This document shows positions 57,396-64,000 of a stretch of 64,000 bases of DNA, piece by piece; within the stretch, counting starts at the first letter, position 1; each line of letters begins with the position of its first letter. The notes below the pieces were generated by a model, which was not told the DNA's origin, made no database searches, and saw only the letters and a program-made list of their open reading frames with translations. The stretch spans positions 30,531-94,530 of the forward strand of contig JBCFYV010000876.1 of assembly GCA_039000515.1 (NCBI GenBank). Reading direction: 5' to 3'. This DNA comes from Timema cristinae. Taxonomy: Eukaryota > Arthropoda > Insecta > Phasmatodea > Timematidae. Position numbers and translations under genes: made by a program.

Positions 57396-59040
57396 TAGCC
57401 CCGTTCAAAAAATAGCGAATGAAAAAAAACGTATATTCTGTTAGTTTCCTGCATTTATCAAAAGTAACAATAACAAAAATAATGTTAAATGCCTCGCCCC
57501 TAATATTTTGTCTCTGTTTACATCCTATTGCGCCGAGTCAACCTCCCGGGTTCGGTGCCCCCGCTATTTAAAACAAAAACAGAAAGAAAACGAGGAGAGT
57601 CCGCTTTTTTGACCACGATTTCAAACCGACTGATGTTCATGGCGGGCTACGACCAAACGTGCCTTTGACCGTCTAGAAGCTTCGGGGAAAATCCCCCTTA
57701 GCCTCCTAGAAGCTCCGGGGAAAATCCCCTTCCCTTCCTACGCACCCAAATTTACCACGGGGGGCTCTGCAAAAATATATATTCGCCTGTTGCTTGAAGA
57801 ATGGCAGGGAAAACGTCGGAGACGATTGGGAAAAAAACCACCACGCTAACAGGCCCCGCGTTTACATCTGGTTTTACGTAAACTACAAATTCATGGGGCC
57901 CGCGGTCAGGGAAATGGGTCCCCTTTGGGCAGAAGGGAAAATCGCAGGGCCAAACCCAATTCAAGGGCTTGTTTTCTCGAGTAAACTCCAAGGGTTTAAA
58001 AAAATCAACTGTTAGGGGTTTTGTCTATGTCCGAAGGGTAGTTAGTTTTAATTAATCATTAGAGATAGAGATGAGGAATATTACTGTCTATTTTGGACGC
58101 GGTTTGATATCATTGTATGCTAGTTATATAGGAAAAACTGAAAAAGTAGATCTCCCCTTTTTAGGAAAGCAAGGTACTTTTACACTTCGGTGTAGGGGCG
58201 CCCCTCGCGCCCTAGGATGGTCCTTAATGGGGCCCGGCTCACGTTGGGATGTTAAACCCCCGGCACGTACTATGTGAAACCCTTGGTGCCCTTTTTGTGG
58301 TAGTTGCCCCGGGCAGGCGATGTTCTTGTTTATGGAGGCCGGATTAAAGGGCCCAATTGGGTTTTTCAAGTCGGGCCCATATTTGATTGGGTAGTTTAAC
58401 CCAAAGGGTCGAAAGTTTTTATCCATGATTGGCCCGTGGGTTTATTCTTGATTTAATTTTGTAACTCTCTTTAAAAGTAAATGGATTTTGAGCCGCCTTT
58501 TTCCCCTCGGGCGGGTTTTTCGGCAGTCATTAGTTTCTTATTTAAGTAAGGTTTTACTGGTCACCCTTAGGTGCTCAACCAGTGGGTGCGTCCCTTTCCC
58601 GGACTATCCCGTTGTGTTGTATTTTCAAGTACGTTGGGTTTTTCCCTGTGTAAAGGGTTTTAGTGTTGGGCAGGGGTCTTATTTAACAGAAATAGGACTT
58701 GCCTGATGTACGAGCTAATTTTTTGCCTACGGGCCAACTTACCTAGTTTATAGTATTGTTTTTTACGTTTGTTTGAAGTTTTGCGTTTTTTTATTTTGGG
58801 GGTTTTTTCGGCCCCAGTTGGCCTAGACTTAGGCAATGCTGCCACTTATTCATAGTAAGTTTATATGACAAAGTACTTGCTGAGATTAAGTTGCTATATG
58901 TTTTATGTCCTTTTGGTCTTGTATATTATATAAATTAAAATTGCATTATCTCCAACCCTTCTCTTGGTTTTCATCATTTGTATTTGCTAAACTTTTTGGG
59001 TGCACCCCCCCCCGGGCCACCCCCCTTGGTGCAGAATGTT
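57396..59040. other. Insert splitting the Copia element, origin unknown
   Basis: No family recognised. It holds a direct repeat (tctagaagcttcggggaaaa at 57672; tcctagaagctccggggaaa at 57705), a GC-rich portion (57.5-58.4 kb), and weak blurring such as cacccccccccgggcc near 59.0 kb. Frames at 57752-57991 (-), 58124-58426 (-) and 58488-58706 (+) have no motif that I can place. It may be an inserted element or a misjoined contig piece. Confidence 0.4.
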
Positions 59041-59044
59041 CCCA

Positions 59045-59600
59045 TTTTTTCCAAACATCTTATGCAAGACTGGTTGTCCTATACCTTGGTGGGTTCTAGA
59101 GTGATCCAAGTCCTGGATCATTTCCTTCCTAAACCAGAGTGGGTCGGATGAGGCGGTTGACAGGGAGACAAACTCTGACTCCGTCGAGCTAAGGGCAACT
59201 GTAGTCTGTTACGTGTAGTCCAACCAACAGTGGCGCCATAAACTTGGAATAAATACCCAGATGTAGTTTACGATCATTGCTGTTCATTGGCCAGTCCGCA
59301 TCAACATGGGCCCCGTAAGGCGACATCACAGTTCTTCGGAAAGAAGAGCCCCAACTTCAAGTGTTCCTTAATGATCGTAAGTATTCGTTTGAGTTAACCC
59401 ATGGTTCTGTTGCATTGTCTGGTCCCTGCTGTAGAAATTCACTTGAGAAGCTCAGATCAGGGCGAGTTTGTAGAGCATCACATGCATCAAACTACCGACA
59501 AGCTAACGGTACTTTTTTTTTTTTTTTTTTTTATTATGTATTTGTTGTAGTTTATTTCAAGGGGTTTGGCCTCCATCGGTTCTTGACCAGTTTGCATTGT
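59045..59600 (-). pseudogene. Copia RNase H region
   Basis: The - strand has ALQTRPDLSFS near 59.45 kb, then, after frame changes, TVALSSTESEFVSLSTA at ~59156-59200 and PLWFRKEMI. These match the TRPD(I/L)SF and VALSSTE(A/S)E(Y/F) motifs of Copia. A run of ~19 t at 59513-59532 replaces the codons just before VP-type residues, probably base-calling error. It would have removed RNA from the RNA-DNA hybrid. Confidence 0.75.
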
Positions 59601-60540
59601 TCCATACAAATTTCTTGAGAACTTTCTTCATGTAGGCTTTTTGGCTAAGGGACATACCATCTGTTTTTGATCAATTTTTATCCCTAGAAAGTTGGGGCAA
59701 ATCTCCAAGATCCTTCATCTCGAATTCTGACATAAGATATGTTTTGATTCATTCAACTTCTGCAGATTGTTTCCCGCCAAAATTATGTCATCTACGTAAA
59801 CCAAAAGGTAAGTTTTTATGCGTTGCTGAAGTCGAAATATATACATTTTTCATTTCTAGACTGCTTAAATCCAAGAGAATTCACAAATTTGTCAGTTTAG
59901 CATTCCACTCCCGTGGTGCCTGTTTCAACCCATAGAGGGTCTTGTGTAACTTACAAACAAGGTTGCTGTCAGTTACGAAGCCAGGTGGCTGCTTCATATA
60001 CACCTCTTCAGAAAGGTCTCCATATAGGAATATGCTATTTTTCACGTCTTAACTGGAAGGCAATTAAATCTTCTTTGTTTATTAATTGCAAGCGGGGTTC
60101 TGACAGAGGTTAAATGGGTACAGGTAGTGGGACTTTTCATTGTAGTCAAACCCTTTCTTCTGTGCACAGCCTTCACTACCAACCTTGCCTTGTACTTTTC
60201 CAAGGATGTCCCTTTCATCCTGCTTCATATTGAAGACCCACTTACAGTTGATAGCTCGTTTACCGGATGGCAGCTCTGTAAGGGTCCGGTCTCATTTTTC
60301 TTCAATGAGTACATCTTTTCCCTCAACTGAAAGCCATCCATTGCTGGGATCTTCTCTACTATGGATTTTCATCGAAGGTTTCTGGCAAGTTGTCAATAAA
60401 TGACCGGCCCCAAGAGCCAGTGTGACATAGTCATTTAGGGTACGCTGGTGCAGTGCGAGGTCTCGTGCTCCTACGCAGAGGTTCAAGTTCATCACCAGGA
60501 ATCTCTTCTTCGTCAGAAATTGCCTCTGGTTCTCCTCCTG
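59600..60540 (-). pseudogene. Copia reverse transcriptase
   Basis: The - strand shows, in order: ELPSGKRAINCKWVF at ~60230-60276; AQKKGFDYNE at ~60.14 kb; [15 protein letters not shown] at ~59.98 kb; [14 protein letters not shown] at ~59.92 kb; the catalytic YVDD at 59787-59798 in LVYVDDIILAGN; and LGIKIDQ at ~59.67 kb. All are standard Copia reverse-transcriptase motifs in the right order. At least four frame changes occur; no intact frame exceeds about 80 codons. Confidence 0.85.
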
Positions 60541-60589
60541 CAATTCCTAACTAAAAAGCTTCATTTGGAGTCGAACTGATGACCTCAAT

Positions 60590-61585
60590 AGCTCGAGACG
60601 GTGTTAAACCAGCAACACCATGGTTATAAACGAATGTTCATCAAAAATTATATCATCCCCACGTATGATTTTTCGTTCCTGTGGACACCTCAGCCTGTCC
60701 CATTCGGGCAGTAACCAACAAAGTAGCACTTTTTCGAGCGGCTGTCAAGTTTTTTTTAAAAATTGATTAGTTAATCAAGATTTTGCTACACAGCCAAAAA
60801 CCTTGTTTTAACATATCAGGCTTACACCATACCCCAGTTCTGCTGGACCTTGTTTTCAAGGGCTTTAGTAGGCGATCTGTTATTAGATAGACTGCAGTCA
60901 TAACAGCCTCCGTCCAGAGTGACTTTCAAGAGAAGAATGAAAGGTGTAAACAACGTGTTTTCTCCATGATGCTACGTCCCTTTCCCTTTATGCGACACCG
61001 TTCTGCTGACTGGTATGCCTGATCGTAAACTCTGACTGGATACCTTTCTTTTTTAAATAATCTAGCATTTCCTGCGACACGAAATTCCCCACCATTATCT
61101 GACCTAAAGCGATTTTATCTTTAGGTTAAAGGAGTGTTGCCATAGCTTCAAATTGTTTGAAGTAGGAAAACCCACTTCAGACTTTTCCTTAGAGTGTAAA
61201 TGACTGTAAAGTGACTATAGTCATAAATCAGGGTAAGTATATATCTCTTTTGATCATATGTTACGGGCTTAATAGGCCTACAAGATCACTGTTGTATGAT
61301 CTCCAAAAGGGGGCTTAGCTCTAATGCGTGGCTTTGTGTGAGGAAGACGCGTTTGTTTAGCCTGTATACAAGAGTCACATAAATCGGAGATCGGATCCTT
61401 GATCAACCTTTTTTTCCATCTACAATTTTACTTAAGTGAACTAAACTGGTTTTGCCAATGTGACCAAGCCTCTTGTGCCACAAATCAGATGATTCTACAA
61501 TGGAACTAGCAACACCAGCAAGCTTTTCACGAGGCGGAAAGAGACATTGTATACACTTTACCAGATCATGTGGGAGCAGCCACAA
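60590..61585 (-). pseudogene. Copia gag-pre-integrase and integrase
   Basis: The - strand reads SSDLWHKRLGHIGKTSLVHL (H at 61475-61477 and H at 61460-61462), then CDSC at 61368-61379: the HHCC zinc-binding set. Next come SHLHSKEKSEVGF, AYQSAER and WTEAVMTAVYLIT near 60.9 kb, KPDMLKQGFW and ERKIIRGDDIIFDEH at ~60.64-60.68 kb. These match the Copia integrase core and its (R)K....S(R)D(V/I).F(D/E)E end. The element would have integrated its DNA copy. Frames are broken; the catalytic acids cannot all be placed. Confidence 0.8.
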
Positions 61586-61679
61586 AAATATTGCCTTTCA
61601 AATAGTAGCGTTCCCCTTTTCAAACACAACTTTTAAGCCAAATTTGCGTCCATTTACTAACTAGAGTAAATTAAATTGT

Positions 61680-62822
61680 AATCCAGGGACAATAAGTACA
61701 TTTGAAATTTTGATAAAGTTTTGATTACCTTGTGAGTCACAGACGCGTGTATATCTCCGATCTCTTCAGCACACAACATCGATCCTGATTTGCAATTTTT
61801 ATTTTGATCGACTTTGATAGGCGTCTCTTATTTGAGACCAAACTAAAATTTTTATCACTGATCATATGTTCAGTGGCATCAGGGGCAAGGGAACCACACA
61901 GATCCATCACAACAAGCCACGGGCGTTGACACAGTCAAACTTCATTCAGCTTTACTAGCTTCAGCTTTCGTTTGATTTACGTTTTTGAATTTTTATGATG
62001 CTTCTTGACTTTCAATTTTGGGCAGTCTGAACGAAAATGACCAGCTTTATGACAGAAAAAACACTTATTTCCAGTAACTTGCTTTTTAAAAGCTTTTTTT
62101 TACAATTGGGACAGTATTCCGGCTGCGAGGGTTTTTAATTTTTTAGCCTTCCAATCAGTTACGCTGAGGAATGATTGGCTGCATCCATCGATCCTTTGCT
62201 TTACGTTTGCTCTGCTCATCAAGTAGGCGCGTTTTTACGAAAGCCAGGTTTGAGATTATCAGGATAATGTCTCTATGGCCCGTGACAATTACTGATATTC
62301 AGATGGCATAGTCAAGAGAAGATGGCAGACAACATCTTTAATTCTTCGAGGTTTTTCTCCCGACGATTTAAGTTCCCGAATGGTTTCGATCAAACCTAAT
62401 AAAATGCAATTCAAGGGTCTCTAAAGAGGGATCAAATTTCATTCATCAACAAGGTTCTGCGTAATAAAAGCTGATTAGCATTACCTTTTTCGAGCGTAAG
62501 TATTACAAAGCACTTGCCATATATCATAGGCGGTGTTCTTATCCTTCACACAATCCAAGTGGCTGTCCGGATTCATTGTATAATCTGTGACTTACACTTA
62601 CGATCGGCTTTCCGAGGGTTGTCCAGCTCTTTTTCCTTTTCCGCCTTAATTTCAAACATTATCACTAGAAAGCAATTTTCACTAAGTCCCGATAGTCACC
62701 TTGAATAAAAAGGGGAACGATCGACTTCATCTAGAAGAGTTTTTATTCGAAACTTCCAGTTGTCAAAATTAGTGCCGTTCGAAAAGCGGAATTCTGTGAG
62801 TTTTGTCTTCTTCTAAAACCAT
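61680..62822 (-). pseudogene. Copia gag region with CCHC zinc knuckle
   Basis: Begins with an ATG at 62822 (MVLEEDKTHRIPLF), then NGTNFDNWKFRIKTLLDEV near 62.74 kb, the N-terminal Copia gag motif. VKDKNTAYDIWQVL follows at ~62.53 kb. The zinc knuckle CFFCHKAGHFRSDC at 62022-62063 is a perfect C-x2-C-x4-H-x4-C for nucleic-acid binding. 61.68-62.0 kb should hold the protease; no clear DSG motif was read there. Several stops and frame changes. Confidence 0.8.
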
Positions 62823-64000
62823 TATGGCGTGGTGATTGGCAAACGGTTTTTCACAAACAACAAGCAAACCGTAAGCTCACGCGTATTCGGGTAAATGACT
62901 TATAGTTTTCCGTCTAAATCCACTAACTGGCCTAACTTCTGTCCTTTATAGAAAAGGGTATAACGTTTAGGGGTTAAATAGAGCTGGTAACAAGAACATC
63001 TAACTGTTCAGAGTTTGCATCAAGTGTATAAAAAAAGAAAAAATTCGATACCAAAAACTTTTGAATTAAAATAGAATTTCTTTTAAATTAACTAAATGAA
63101 TCATAAAATCTTCATTTTATAAATTTTATATTATGACTCTTACCAGGTTTGTAGAAAAGAGGGTTAAACAAATCATTCTATTTCGAATTGGGACCACATT
63201 AAAAGTATTAATAGAATTGGATTTTTTATAGTAGGCAAATAATTCAAAATGAACGTCATAACACTCATTTTATTAGACTGATTTTTATTTCACGTTCATT
63301 AAAAGGAGTATATACTTTTATTAATTGTTAATTTTTATTATTATTATTATTATTATTATTTTTTATTGACAAATGAAACAAAATGACCGTGAACACGTAC
63401 AAGATTAATAAATTCGTTTTTATTCAAATGTAAAGATTTATTTAGATTTTACAGACAATGTGTTGTTATAGATTTCCAAAATGTTTTTAAGTGGGGAGAC
63501 GAACAAACCGACCACTTTGGACCCGTACAGACAATTTGAATTTTTTTGGAGTATAAGTAGGATTTATATAAAATAAAACAGAATGTGGCCCTTTAGTTTA
63601 AAAAAACAGTTTCAGTATTATCACTCACTGATTTTTATGAAATAAATGGAACACCTTTACTATTAAAATGACTTGAATTAATTACGAGACCGTCTTAACC
63701 ATTAATAATGCTACAGCCCCAATCAGATTCTTTTTTAACTGCGCTACCTTCTATTCTCTTTACATTGGGCAACACTGCATTTGGCTAAAGGTTATGGAAA
63801 TAAATACAAAAAAAAAATAAACATGGTAAACATTTGCGAAACTCAAAATCAAATTTAAATGTCAGACGATAGTTCAAATAAAGTAGCTTTCTTTAGTTTA
63901 AAGTTCCAAAGGGCTTTAATCCTAAGGGGGATCCGAAAGATGGTCTTTAGGTATTTACAAAAAGTTTGAAGTTTATTTATTTTTATCTAAAAAATTTTTT
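62823..64000. other. Flank right of the Copia element, no gene seen
   Basis: AT-rich. An LTR would be expected here but no matching copy was found left of 57.24 kb. A (tta)n run lies at 63335-63360. No tRNA-complementary primer site was recognised just upstream of the gag start. Confidence 0.4.

Larger units (their letters stand above)
57243..62822 (-). mobile_element. Ty1/Copia retrotransposon, frameshifted and interrupted
   Basis: Read on the - strand from 62822 down, the order is gag start, CCHC zinc knuckle, gag-pre-integrase HHCC, integrase, reverse transcriptase, RNase H, C-terminal KHIDVKY block. Integrase before reverse transcriptase is diagnostic of Ty1/Copia. The frame changes many times. 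Between RNase H (ends ~59.05 kb) and the C-terminal block (starts ~57.39 kb) lies an unrelated ~1.65 kb. I could not find paired LTRs or a primer-binding site in the flanks (57.0 kb; 62.8-64.0 kb). Confidence 0.85.

Noticed and set aside
59744..60403. + strand frames opposite the Copia reverse transcriptase
   Set aside because: Antisense shadows of the - strand coding sequence.
60540..60620. tRNA-like B box 'cagttcgactcc' on the - strand
   Set aside because: Falls within the Copia linker between integrase and reverse transcriptase; no A box at proper spacing and no acceptor stem.
1..64000. CRISPR arrays, bacterial operons, phage or defence systems
   Set aside because: No regularly spaced direct repeats with unique spacers; gene structure, splice sites and SINEs are eukaryotic. 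The minisatellites have no spacer structure.

Overview
This window is eukaryotic and almost certainly arthropod, most likely insect. The genome is AT-rich, exons are short and phase-compatible between GT and AG sites, there are several tRNA-derived SINE families, and the transposon set is typical of insects: Copia, Jockey-like LINE, hAT, PIF/Harbinger with a MADF protein, and a Tc1/mariner-type DDE element. The species cannot be named from sequence alone. No prokaryotic gene, operon, CRISPR array, rRNA or convincing tRNA gene was seen.

Layout. (1) 2.2-8.9 kb, + strand: at least four exons of a leucine-rich-repeat (LRR) protein gene. The first exon is clean and the later ones carry frameshifts; the introns hold SINEs and two LINE 3' fragments. 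(2) 9-17.7 kb: no recognisable gene, a few SINE pieces and some more complex islands of unknown nature. (3) 17.7-23.2 kb: nested repeats, including a MITE, the second copy of a ~750-bp dispersed repeat, and the last exon of a DDE transposase on the - strand. (4) 23.2-30.2 kb: a nest of transposons. A Harbinger element with TTA target duplications contains SINEs and a MADF gene; a decayed hAT element lies six bases from its end; then come a second intron-containing DDE transposase and a retropepsin fragment. (5) 30.3-57.2 kb: sequence dominated by runs of one base on a scale not expected of real DNA. Known repeats inside it (a SINE at 48.97 kb, a Jockey-like LINE at 33.2-34.4 kb) are still recognisable, with mixed bases replaced by homopolymers, so I read this block as a damaged consensus or assembly. 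The long glycine/proline-rich ORFs on both strands are a by-product. Several tandem repeats are still visible. (6) 57.2-62.8 kb, - strand: an almost complete but frameshifted Copia retrotransposon (gag, integrase, reverse transcriptase, RNase H), split by a ~1.65 kb insert just before its C-terminus.

How the parts relate: apart from the LRR gene, everything identifiable is mobile DNA or its debris. The most informative signals are a shared SINE 3' tail with a small hairpin and a triplet-repeat end, the shared last-intron position in two DDE transposase copies, and the use of these repeats as internal standards for the damaged block. I did not find a convincing new biological system; several observations below deserve a check.
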